From positions 28,215,363 to 28,279,362 of the forward strand of contig NC_044005.1 of NCBI RefSeq assembly GCF_900496995.4: a stretch of DNA of 64,000 bases, given 5' to 3'. Under the pieces are notes generated by a model. It had not been told where the DNA came from. It made no database searches and saw nothing but the letters and a program-made list of their open reading frames with translations. The DNA comes from Aquila chrysaetos chrysaetos (lineage: Eukaryota; Chordata; Aves; Accipitriformes; Accipitridae). Position 1 is the first letter of the stretch. Every line of letters starts with the position of its first letter. Made by a program: the position numbers and the translations under genes. Of this stretch, positions 24,548 through 35,900 are shown one piece after another.

Positions 24548-27500
24548 CTGTTGTACAAGCAAGAGAAGAAAACTAGTGTCGAACAAGAATGTTAAAAAAA
24601 AAAAAAATTATTCATACTACCTTACAGAACAAAACAACATCAAAACAATATATATGCATAAATTAAAGTTTGGGTCTTCATTACACAAATTAGTCTGAGA
24701 GCAACAAGTACATTCAGAGACAAATGATCTTAGGCTCGTCTTTTTTTACGCAAACATTTACGCACATGCTTAACTCTTTACTATAAATAACTTCTCCATG
24801 GAACTACTTAGAGTAGAGAAGTTTAAAAGCTGAGTGCAATATTCAGTTAATCAGTTTCTCCACAGGAGAAAATTATAATTGCTTCACTTGCAGAAAAGTT
24901 ACTACAAAATTTGAAATCATTCTTAGTTCCCAGACATACTATTCTTCCTCGTCAAAGGAACGGTTCAACAACTCCCCTTTGGTTACAGTATATCCATACA
25001 AAAAAAGCAGAAATAAAACACAGCAACAACTCTCCAAATAGATGGTAGTTTTAAGGACAGTGTGCTTTCTAAGCACCTGGTTAGCATACATGTACGTAAT
25101 CCAGCACACACGTACTTTACCGTATGTGCCATACACTGGCTTGAGGAACCAAGTTTTAAAGAAAACAGTAATAAACAGAAGTATCACATCTAAAGTACAT
25201 TTCATTTTAGAATAGAGTTCTTTAAAACTGCTACAGAAATGTTAAATATTTCTAGGGAAAATATTTCAGAGCCACAAGTTGATGCAAGAATGCATTAAAG
25301 CTATCAGTTGAATACGTGTTAGAAACAGTCTGTCACGTCATGAAAAAAATCCTTTGCTGGCACTGCAAACGTCCATTTGCTCTTTTAATGTAAGAATCTT
25401 CCACACAGTAGAATTTTTATTCCTTTGAGTGTATTGTCCACCTAACAATCTAAAAATATTAATTTTTTTTAATGCCTAGGACTTTTTGCATTTAACTTTA
25501 ATACCACGTAAGAAGCATACTCTGAGCTGCAACATTTTTTTCCTTGCATATTAGAAAATTAAAAGGGAAAAAAACGGAGTCTCCAGGCCAACACAAAGTG
25601 ATAAATGCACATACTACCACAAAAATGTAAACTATAAAGCAATAAAAAGCCACGGGCTTGCAGAAGATTGTACATGTTGGTGTTTTGCTTTTAACCAAAG
25701 CCTTAGTAATTTATCTACCTTTGACAGAAAAGACAGCTTAAGAAAAATACAATTCATATTGCATATTTTTTTTCATCACCATGACAGCAAGGAACTAAAA
25801 TAGAGGAATGTAGTAACAACTCAGACTAAAAGGAACAGATTCAGCATTATCTTCTCAAGCTATACCAAACAACCTTCCTCCTCTTTGCAATATGTGCATA
25901 TTTTCAAACATGGTGATTACTATGGACTATTAATTATTACAGTCCCTCTTAGCCAACCGTAATTCTTTTCCCATGCAATTTATTATCCAATTCATGGAAT
26001 CAGAGAGAAATTTTCACAAAGCCTTTCATTGAACCAGACTGGATCAACTTACTTTTCTAAACTATTGCATAATATGTAAATTACAATTTTACATACTAAT
26101 TTTCCTGTTCTGTCAAAACCAACAGAATTATATGAGCAAATATTATCTTAATTTCATTTTAGACATCTGTACATGTTATGTGATTGCTCTCCTTTGTTGG
26201 GTGCAGTGTTTTCTCTTTTGTCCACTCTCCAAGGGAGAATCACAGGCACAATGCCATTCTGTTATTTTAATAAAACTATGTGTACTGTCTATATATGTAC
26301 TGTGGGCTGTGTGTTTGCATTAACAAAAACAATGCCAAAGAGGTGTGATCTAACTTTGGGAAACAAAAGTGTTGAGAACTGTGGCAACTTGTAATTCCTG
26401 TGTAAATCTGTTCTTGAGTGTTCTGCCCATTCTTGAGGAAGCTCTTTCCTGCACTGATATTTTAACCTTGTGATGGAAACTTCTACTGTGCCTTTTTAAA
26501 GCTTTATTAGCCATAGGCTTCCTCCTACAGGTGTAGAAAACTATTTAGGTACCCAAGCACCTTGATAATTCACTAGAAACTATTTTAACATTTTCAGTCA
26601 TTTTGGTATGTCTGTGGTATCCTTTGTAGCTGAAAAGACTCATTGCGAGTCCTGACATACAGAAAATTAAGTTGTTGTTGTATTTAAATATTTTCATCTG
26701 GTATTTCTTTGATTCCTCATTTGATAGTTACATGCTATTAAAATAAATTATTTTCCTCTCTGTTTTGACAAGTCTCTATCACCAGTGCAGAAAAGACCCT
26801 GATAAATGACAAAACAAAGTCAATCTAGACGTGTGAACATACAAATATTTTAAAACCTTATTTTAACATGGTGAATTTATACAAGTTATTTATACACAAA
26901 CATAGCTAATCACCCTGTACTCCTTTGACAAAGCTTGAAATTCTGGGAGATTACAATCTATCTGATAAAAAACAATTTGTTCTCATATTATACAGCAGCT
27001 TACTGATCTACTGAAGATTAGTCTCCCATTTTGTTAGACTTCAGGGCAAGATAGTCCTTGCCCCATAAAGCCTGTAGCATTTTTTAAGACAAGTATAAAT
27101 GATGTGGGCCTAATGATCATAAGGAACTGGAAAGTGATTGTTGATAAAATGTAACAAACTGCACAACTGGATTGTTCTTAATTAGTTGCACTGGTAACTT
27201 TGAAGAAATAGATAGATTTCAGAAGTCCACATATGTAAACCATCTACCCAACATCTCTCCCTAGGCAGTTTCTTGCAACATTATGAAAATAAAACATCTT
27301 TTTAAAAAAAAATATCTAAAGTAATATGAGTTAACTGTTCTAGAAAAAAATTTTCATGTATCCAGGAGTGGTAGTGTCCACCCCTGAAGACTGAGCTGCT
27401 CCCTTCAGCAAGCGGCAGGAAGTGCCATAGCCTTTGCCATGATTAACCTTATAATGTGTGCTTCCTGAATTAGCAATGTAATAGCAAACTAATAATAAAA

Positions 27501-30500
27501 AGCATCATGGTCTTGATTTAGCTACATTGTAATGGATGCTAAGACTGTGAGAAGAACATTCCACAAGCCACCCGTAAGCAGAAAATAAGAAAAACAATAG
27601 GAAGAGTTAAGGTTTTCACAACTTAAAGAGAACTAAATGAAATAAATTGAAGTCTCTTGTTCATTTCCATGACACTTAGAATACACCTTATAGCACCTAA
27701 GGGGAAAAAAATTAAATATTTTCAATAAGCCTCTTAAAAATAGTTTTATCAGAAAGCAGTAGATAATCTGTTTATCAGAAAGCAGTAGATGATCTGTTGC
27801 ATAATTTTCCTATCAGCTAAAATATAAAGAACATATAGAGCAATAATAAGTGAGATACTGTAAAGTTATGAGCAAATACTTGTTTGTATTTGCCGATAGA
27901 TAGAAAGCAAATACAAGTCTATCTCTTCCTGAATTTTAACAGTAATTAGTCTCCATCAAACCACTTTAGGGACAGTATTAATGCATTACAGAGAAAATCT
28001 TCTCAAGGCCTCGCTATTGAGATTAACTGACAAGAGCTAGAAATGTTTTTTTAACAGTACAGTATATTTTATGTTAGCTTGCTGCTAGTACGGTGCACTG
28101 TGTAGTCTTTGTTTAATAGAAGTATTCATATTTGATGTTATTTTTCAAGAACAAAAATGTTGTTCATTTAGTTACCACCCTCACAAGCTCATCTGAGGTA
28201 CCAAAGAACTGATCTGCTGAAAGCAGTAACTAACTAAAGACGAGCTGCAGGTTCATCACCAAGAAAGCTGCACATCAAGCTGAATACCAAGAAAATGCAT
28301 TTCCGAAATGAATATAAACACCCTCCTATGGATACTAAATCCAACATATAACTTAATAACTCAATATACTTCAGGAGTAGCAACAAGCCTCAAGGCAACT
28401 AAATTACTCCGGGCATTGGAAATTATATTATTCTTATAATAAAAATTCTACTTTTTAACAGAAGATGTGGTAGGAATCATTATTCATAACTGATTTCCCG
28501 CAAAGGAAACAGGGCTAAGTACTAACGTCCCACTGAGCTGGCATTCCATTCCCCAGATAATGCTCTTTTCAATGGGAAGGGGGAAACAGCTCTCAGCCTC
28601 CACAGCAATATCATAAGCTATCAATGCTAACAAGTCATTAATGCAAGTTCAAGAATAAGATAAAGAGAACAGAATATTTTTTTTGTAAGAAATTAAAAAC
28701 ACATTTAATTCTGAGAGCTTTTTTCATTTTAGTAGTTCTGTTCTTTTCCTAGGTATTTCTATTTCATTTAAAAGAATGCATTTCTTACTTCATTAGAGAA
28801 GGCAAGCCTTGAAGCTCAGTGTAAAGTAAATAAACCGTGCATAATAATAATAAAGAATTGCTAGCATCTTCATCCTATTTATGAGGTCACAAAAGTTCAA
28901 AAGACACCTGCTGCAAATGCCTTGGATTAAAAAAAAAATGTAATCAGCAAGGGTCTCATTCATCCTCACTGATGTCCATACGTCCATACCTAAAAAAAAC
29001 ACTAAACAACAAACAACCAGACCAGAAAGTCATCACCAAGCTCAAATTTTCATTTTATTTTGAACCTGACTGATGTAAGTTTTAGAAATAAAGAATTAAA
29101 CATCACAGTACTCCAGAGGTCAGATTTTCAAAGCTCAGAGCCCAGCAGCTCCCACTACAAACAACAGAAAATCAGTTCTCTTCAATTTTAGAGTATCAGG
29201 ACTTGCTAGAGGCCAGATTTTTAAAAATCTTACCTAGAACATAAGACATGTTTATAAAAGAGTAAGAAAAACCATGCAACTCAGCACGTTACCGACCACT
29301 AATAATTATTTCTGGTAAGTTGAACAAAAAATGGTTTTCCAGGTCCAGGATCTTCTCTAGCCCTCTTCCCATCTGCCTGAAGTATTTTTGTAACCAAATG
29401 GCAAATGTCAGCCAGACAAAGAGAACAGTCCCAAATAATTACATTCCTAAAATACAAGTCAAGCAAAGAAGAGGGGTTATCTCAATGCTGCCACACTGAG
29501 GAAAGTCTTCTCTGATTTCAATCCCAATTGAAAAACACCAGAAAATATACAGAGAGTGGGACACACTATGAATGCCTCAACCACACAAACGGCTCTCAGA
29601 AGAAAATCAAATCAGAGGACATAAATCTACTGGAAATGCAGTTTCAGACTATTGCTGCTCATGGACTTACACATTTAAATTAACTCAGTTCAGGATTCTT
29701 TTTTCTCCTAATTTTTGTATTTAATCAAAAGACAGTCAATCTCACATTAAGGGAATATAAGGTACTACACTTACATTCTATGAGAGATACTCTATGATCA
29801 TAAAAGGTAGCATTTTGATAGTTGTGGGAAAAAATGTTCTTTATCACCTCCTAAAACACAAGTTCATACGCTTTTCATCAGTCTTCCACACTTCCTTGCA
29901 GAGGCAGTTGCTGCTGAAAAGGAGTAGTTCACCCTCCACGGGTCTATTCATTCCATGGCATCCCTAACAACTGCTAGCATGAATACCAAGTGTGATAGTG
30001 ATTTTCATGACATAAGTTTCAGCCATCTTGGAACTAGAACAAAACTATCAGTCTTGCTAAGAGAGTTCACAGAGCCATCTGATAGTAAGTTACTAGTCTT
30101 GTTAACAAATTAATCAGCAACCCTCTGGTGAAAGTGTAGGAAAGTTTTCTGTAGCATCTACCTGATGCCTACTACTACTGATATCTGCTGCTGTAATTAA
30201 TTGGACTCTCTTACAGCTGCTTACACAATCTACCTAACTGTGAAAATAAAGAATTTATCTTATCAAGACTTCACAGCCTAAACAATAACTAAAAGAAGCA
30301 ATACTTCTAACAATATCCCAAATGCATTTAATGCACTTTTTCATCTGTCAGACTGGAATATGTAATCTTAAAAAAGGGATAGTAAAGAAAAAGGTGTATT
30401 AAACTATAAGCAGTATAATAAAAATAACATCCCAGAAGAGCTTATGTTTTAATATATTTTTATATTGGCTCATTTTCATTTTTAAGGGACATCAAAAAAA

Positions 30501-30635
30501 CTGGCAGAAGAAACAGTGAAGAATATTCTGTGATACATTAGTGTCTTTATCCATTTGTTTTGTCTGGCTTCCGTGTTGTAACACATTGTAGGAGCTGGAA
30601 AAAAAATATACAACTCTTATAAAAGTAATATTTAC
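24548..30635 (-). other. TTC6: TTC6 first large coding-region intron
   Basis: Intron of about 6.1 kb, AT-rich, with a 26-bp tandem duplication at 27745-27796. A small exon of length 3n+1 is expected here if the 30636 donor is right. One weak candidate is about 30162-30216, with donor CATCAG|GTAGAT, open in the needed frame but with a poor acceptor. Confidence 0.6.
27745..27796. repeat. 26-bp tandem duplication
   Basis: Two adjacent copies of a unit beginning tttatcagaaagcagtagat at 27745-27770 and 27771-27796 differ at one position. Confidence 0.9.
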
Positions 30636-31486
30636 CCAAGAGAAAAATATTGCTCTTGTTCTGGTTCACCTACTTCCATTTTTATGTTGTAGTTCTGGCC
30701 AAGAACACTCTCCAGGAGTTCTTTGATCGTCTGGTCTGAGGGAGATGGAGAAGTAGACTGCAGGGAAGCAATTATTTCACCAATAGACCTTGCAACCACT
30801 TTCACAGGCAATGCTGGTGTGGAAATAGGCTCTTCAGGTTTGCTCTGCTGGAAGTTCTTCTCGTATATTTTTGAAGTGTCTGGTCTAGTCACATCTCTTG
30901 ACTCCTCCAACTGTTCTCGAGCAGACCTCACACTTGGCTGCTTGCTTCCTTTTCTCAGCACTCTTCCCAATTCAACACCTAAATCTTGTTGCTTTGCTTT
31001 TGAAATCACTCTGCTTCTCTTCTTACAGCTTTCCCTGGTTATTTTTCCCTTTCTTGAAATACTTTTGTTTTTATCAGAATCTGTAGAGCAAAATTCATCA
31101 CAATCTTTAATCACAGTACCTATTTCTTCAGTTTTATCTCTGTTTAAATTCTGGAGATCCATCTGTAGCATACACCCTCTATCCTTTACTTTACTAACAG
31201 CTTTTGTCTTTTCTAATGAGATTGGGGAGCTATTAACATGAAAATTAGACCTGTAGTAACTTGGCTTCTGAGGTGGTGCTGGGTGCTTGAGCATTACAAT
31301 TTTTTTAGTGGTACCTGCAAATGATGCTATTACTGGCAGTTTTACTACTGTGCTTTCGTGACTACAAGTGGCATTTTCTCTGTTAACTTTTTCAGAGCAA
31401 CTTCTCTGATTTTTGTCAGCAATATCTTCTTCCACAGACTTATTTCTTTGAGTCATCACCCTGAGATCAGGAGTTTGTTTTTTCAT
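30636..31486 (-). CDS. TTC6: TTC6 first coding exon
   Basis: Largest open exon of the gene: about 283 residues from an ATG with a purine at -3. An in-frame TAA eight codons upstream supports this start unless an upstream exon splices in after it. The product is basic and probably disordered (CKKRSRVISKAKQQ; KKIVMLKHPAPPQKPSYYR). Near its end comes a better-ordered segment, VVARSIGEIIASLQSTSPSP then IKELLESVLGQNYNIKME, which looks like a conserved TTC6 N-terminal helix pair (recalled resemblance, not aligned). The donor TCTTGG|GTAAAT leaves phase 2. An alternative donor, ATGGAA|GTAGGT (exon end 30674), leaves phase 0 and would fit the next exon found. The divergent position next to FOXA1 matches vertebrate TTC6. 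Confidence 0.85.
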
Positions 31487-32126
31487 GTCTCTTACTTCAG
31501 AAGATCCTTACTTTCTGTGAACTTCAGAGCACCCAATGAATTAATTACGAATATTTTTATTTATATTCATGACAGGCTTATGTGGACTCTTTGACCTCTA
31601 GGGAGGATAATGTTCTTAACTGGTGCGATTGATCCAGTGTTAAATCTTCCAATAAGGGCTAAATGCTCACGTTTCTAGGAGCAGTAACTATTGCTTATTT
31701 GATCTTCAGACTATCCCACTGAGATTCCGTGCATATAGTGTCATGTTCCTTAATCATATTCAGCTCTTCCACATAACTCAGTCCAAAGTGCTCATGCTTT
31801 CTAGCAATTTTCTCCTACTGTATGCAGCCTGTAAATTCAAACAGAAATGAGTTTATTTTATATACCAACACAGAACCCAGTCTTACAAAGACTACTTCAT
31901 TTTGCTAAGGGCCCCATTGATGTTAACAAGACTGTTCTGAACACGTATAATTAAGCACTGGCAATGGCTATGAGCATTTTACTTGAGGAAACAAGTGAAC
32001 CATTTCTATCTCTGGGAGCATAAACTGGGAGCTGGACAGAAACTCCCGAGAAAAAAAAACTGAGAAAGGATAAAGCTCAATGCTTTCTCGAAGTAACCAC
32101 AAGAAGCTTTCCACCTACAAAAACCA
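31487..32126 (-). other. TTC6: TTC6 5' leader region
   Basis: Between the start codon and the CpG island. A plausible non-coding or upstream exon is 31671-31828, with acceptor TGAATTTACAG and donor GAAAC|GTGAGC. Possible acceptors for the start-codon exon are CCTCCCTAG (about 31600) and GTTCACAG (about 31515). The first AUG-rich leader exon holds short upstream frames, including an open 39-codon stretch (31698-31814). Exact exons need transcript data. Confidence 0.45.
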
Positions 32127-32960
32127 GTGACCTCGGGCCCCTCCAAGCCCCCCTTCTCCCCTCGAGCAGGCAAAGGGCCTTCCTCCCCTCAGAAAAGTAC
32201 CTCACAGCCCGGCAGCGCCCACAGCCGGGCCGCCGGCAGGAGAGGCGAGGCACGGCACGGGCCAGCGACCCCGCCACGCACCGACACAGGCCCCGCGCAG
32301 GAGGCCTACTAGTCTCCCCCCGCACGGCCTCGGGGACGACAGCGAGCCGGGCCCGCAGCCCCAGGAGCAGCAGCGGCAGCAGGAGGAGAAGGAGCCGCCG
32401 CCGCCGCCGCCGCCGCCGCTCCCACTTGAGGAGGCGGGCGGGGGAAGGACGCGCTCCGTAACCGAGCGACGAGGCTCCCGCTGGGGGAGAGAGCGGGGAG
32501 CGCCGGCTGCCGGCCCCTAGCGAGCGCCCCCTGCCGGCGGGGAGGGCTCGGCCGGGGCCAGCCCGCGCGGCGCAGGCAGGCAGCGTGGCTGGGGCGCCGG
32601 CGGCCCGCGTGATGCGCCCGCCCTCCCTGCGCGCGGGAGGCGGGGGCGCGAGGTCGTTGGCGGGGGCGGGCGAGTTTCCTCCGTCGAGTGAGCTCGTGCG
32701 TGAAGGTGCGCAGGTGTCGGCGTCATCCGGAGACGTCGTTGGAAAGGTTCGGGCTTCCGCCGGGCACGGTACGGGCGAGGTCGGTGGTGCCGCTTTAGCC
32801 TTGCTTCCCCTCTGTGCATGGCCCCCCTTGTTCCGCTGTCGGTCAGCGGCTCGTCGCAGTTTTGCCCTGAAAGCCAAATGTGCGAACGGCATTGCTGCGG
32901 ATTCGTGTACCGTGCCGTGCAGCCGCTTCCGAGCCGTAACTACGGATGCGTTTTTCCAAT
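32127..32960. promoter_or_regulatory. TTC6: CpG island, likely TTC6 promoter
   Basis: Sharp rise in GC and CpG density after 30 kb of AT-rich sequence, including a GCC trinucleotide run near 32395-32420. It lies 0.6-1.5 kb upstream of the TTC6 start codon, so it is the natural promoter for that minus-strand gene. It may be bidirectional, but I see no plus-strand gene starting here. The long open frames across it (minus 32077-32892; plus 32585-32977) are typical of GC-rich DNA and are not called. Confidence 0.75.
32523..32537 (-). promoter_or_regulatory. CTCF motif (14/15) in CpG island
   Basis: The minus strand reads CCGGCAGGGGGCGCT, matching CCASYAGRKGGCRSY at 14 of 15 positions. It is in the TTC6 CpG island. 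It faces the plus-oriented motif at 11383, a convergent pair. Motif evidence only. Confidence 0.55.
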
Positions 32961-35900
32961 CTGATTTTCCTGATTGACAAAGAGTCAGCTTGGAGAGGAG
33001 AGCCTAACTCAGCTGTGTGTGACTCGTTTATCATCATCAATAAAGTTTCTGTTATCGGGATTTTATTTGCAGTACTAGGGATTGCCTGCAACAGGATAGA
33101 CTCCATCTCGGACTCCATAAACCAACCAGCTTTGCAGTATTAACACGAGCAGAGCCTGTAAACGGTTCTCTTGAGAGGAACCCTAACCCCGTGTCTTGGA
33201 GTTTTACTAGCCTGTCCTTCAGAGAACAGAGGTATCAAATATATGTGACAGCTGCCTGGTGAAAGTTAAATTTTAACAGTAGTTCTTTTCACACATGAAG
33301 CATGAAGTATAAGTGGACGAAGAAAATATATGACCATTTCAGTGGCCAGCAAATGTAGGGATGATAACACGTGCCAAAAATCATCAAACTTCAGGAAAGA
33401 AATAAAAAAATGAACATATAAATTAAAAGAATATGTGAAAACTCAAAGTGAATCTATCAAGATGGTCATAACTATGGCAGAAACCTACAAGGTCACATTG
33501 ACCAGGATCCCAAGAAGGCTGGTTGTCTAGAACACAGGCAAAGAGAAGCAGGTTATAGCAGTAAAGGGGGGGGGGGGGGGGAAGTTTCCTGTATATCATC
33601 TGAACTCAGAGCACTGGAATTTCCATGAATCTCTGGGCTACAGCAGTTTACAAAATTACAGCTGTAATCCACTGAAGTCTCTTATGGTGGGTAAAAATAA
33701 AGGGTTTTTTTCAGTTTGGGTCCCCAAACACCCATGTGATAACAAGGAACCGTAGGGTCCTAACTGCACATATTGGATTCAAATATGACACTCGACTGAT
33801 TTAAAGGCTCCACTGATCTCACAGGCAAATGTCTTCTATTATCCTCTCCTTTCTTTGTAGCTTTCAGCTACAGCTTTGTAGCTTTTTTTTTTTCCCACCT
33901 AATTGTATTCCTGGAGTTCAAAGAGGTAGCCAGTGTACTTCCTGCAAACAGTGCTTCTTACACTGGGCTAGATGGCCAACTTCTAATGCAATGAAAAACT
34001 TGGTGAAGATGAAAAATTCATTACGGGTCGCATTACATCCCAATCAATAGCAGGTTTTCTTCTTCTGATAGCAAGATAACTGATTAAAGCCCTGCAATAC
34101 GCCCTAGGAAGCCTATCTATTTGGTGTCTGATTCGCTTCTTCCTCTCTCTAGCAGGAATCCGAGCGTAGTTGGAGGAGCAGAAGGTGAAATATGAAGTAG
34201 TTGATCTGTGTTGAAGGATTCCCGTTAGCTGTCCAGGCCATTACAGCAGTTCAGAACAGGAATGAAGTGTTCGATTGCCTCATTGAAGATGAATCCCATT
34301 AGCAGTTTAATGCAGTTGTAAGCCTAGAGAACAGATTCATTTCAAACTAGTTAAACAGTAAGTAAAGCCTCAACAATTGTGTTTACCTAGAACAGTTCCT
34401 CTCTGCAGGAGTCACAGTGGGATGTGGAAGAAAAGGCCCTGCATGTGAAGAGGTATTTGCATCAGGAAGTTCCAGTAAGAAGCTGCTGAATGGCAAGAAG
34501 GATTTGCATCAAAAAAATCTTAGGAAGAAGGAAAAAATCCTTAGACATGGGTTTCTTCTTTAGGTTAATAGTTGTGGTAAAATGGAAAATGAGTATGCTG
34601 TGTTACCTTCCCGCATCTGTTGTCTGTCAGTTCTGCTTGCAGCAGACCAGGGGATGACTCCTGGAGAATGTAGTTAGCTTGCAAGAAAGGTTCAAGCCTT
34701 GATTCATAAATGTTTCCTGGTTTACAGCATTTAGACACTAGGTCTTGTAAGCAAAGGGAGTAAGCACCCAAGGAGACCTGATGTCAAGTTAAATCCCAAA
34801 TGCTGTATTTTTCCCCTACTAAGCCACACACATTGCTTAGCAGTCATTCCAGGAGTAAGTGTTGCTGATACATCCTCTAGATCCTCAGCTTGAGCTCCAG
34901 AGATGACAGCTGCAGAGATTCTTGTCTCTGATACACAGGAAAACAGGGAAAGCTTTTTCCTCTTTCCCCATGTATTATTAGCATGTGCCCTTCTCTTAAT
35001 GATCACAGTGATGCTTGAAGCCTGAAGGTGTTTTTTTATTAAGTATTTAGTTAAACAGGTTAAGCCCTATCTCTGTAGCTTGCAAAGTCCAAAATTTAAT
35101 CAGTAGATGAATCCTTATACTTAGCAAATGGATCTAGATTTGGAAAACCTTGTGCAAGTTCAGTCCCTGGGTACACATTATTATTTTTCTTAATTAGGCC
35201 TCACCAGATCACTAAGCTTTCTAATATCACATAAATTGTATCATCTAAGTTATTAGCCTATTAATGTTACAAGGAAGGGTTTTTTTCCGTTTTAGAAAGA
35301 AAGAAAATTAAAAAATTGTTCAGTTGGTTGAAGAAAGTGAAAAATGCAGTTTCTTTTCTTCTAAATTGTCTGCGTCCATGCCATCCATGTAGGAAGTCCC
35401 ACCCCCAGCGCACATTGTTGCCATGATCCAAGTTCATGCTGGAATGAGACCAAGATGCACATAGTGCCCCCACAGGCTTTGGGTAGAAACTGGGGCACAG
35501 TCAGGAGGAGTTAATGGTGCTGCCAATAGTCACCTTCATCTAGGCAATCAGGAATCGGGACAGTGTGGTACATACGAAATATGTACAGCCTGGTATGGGC
35601 TCTCCAGAAAATGCCAGAAGGAGTCCTTGGAAAGTTGAATAGCAATTACTTAAAGGAAAAAGAAAAGTAAGAGCATAACTACTTTGCTAGTTCTTCTGTG
35701 GCTTGCGTCTAGTTTGCCACTAGATGCTAAGCCTCACCTTGGTATCCTTTTCCATCTGGCTGTGAAACTCTTTTCCCCTACAATAGTCCAAAGCCCCCCC
35801 CCAGCCCTGCTGGGGGTTGCTGCTCTTTCCCTTTTGGTGTGCTACAGCCAAAGCGCTAGTCTAGTCTGCCTCAAAATGGCAAGTACACTTGCTCAAAACT

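Noticed and set aside
25124-25142. 19-base micro-exon candidate (minus) that would repair the TTC6 phase
   Set aside because: The acceptor lacks a good AG context, and exons this small arise by chance in a 6-kb intron.
32077-32892. 271-residue minus-strand frame in the TTC6 CpG island
   Set aside because: Arg/Pro/Ala-rich low complexity in all frames. Stops are rare at this GC content, so open length is no evidence.
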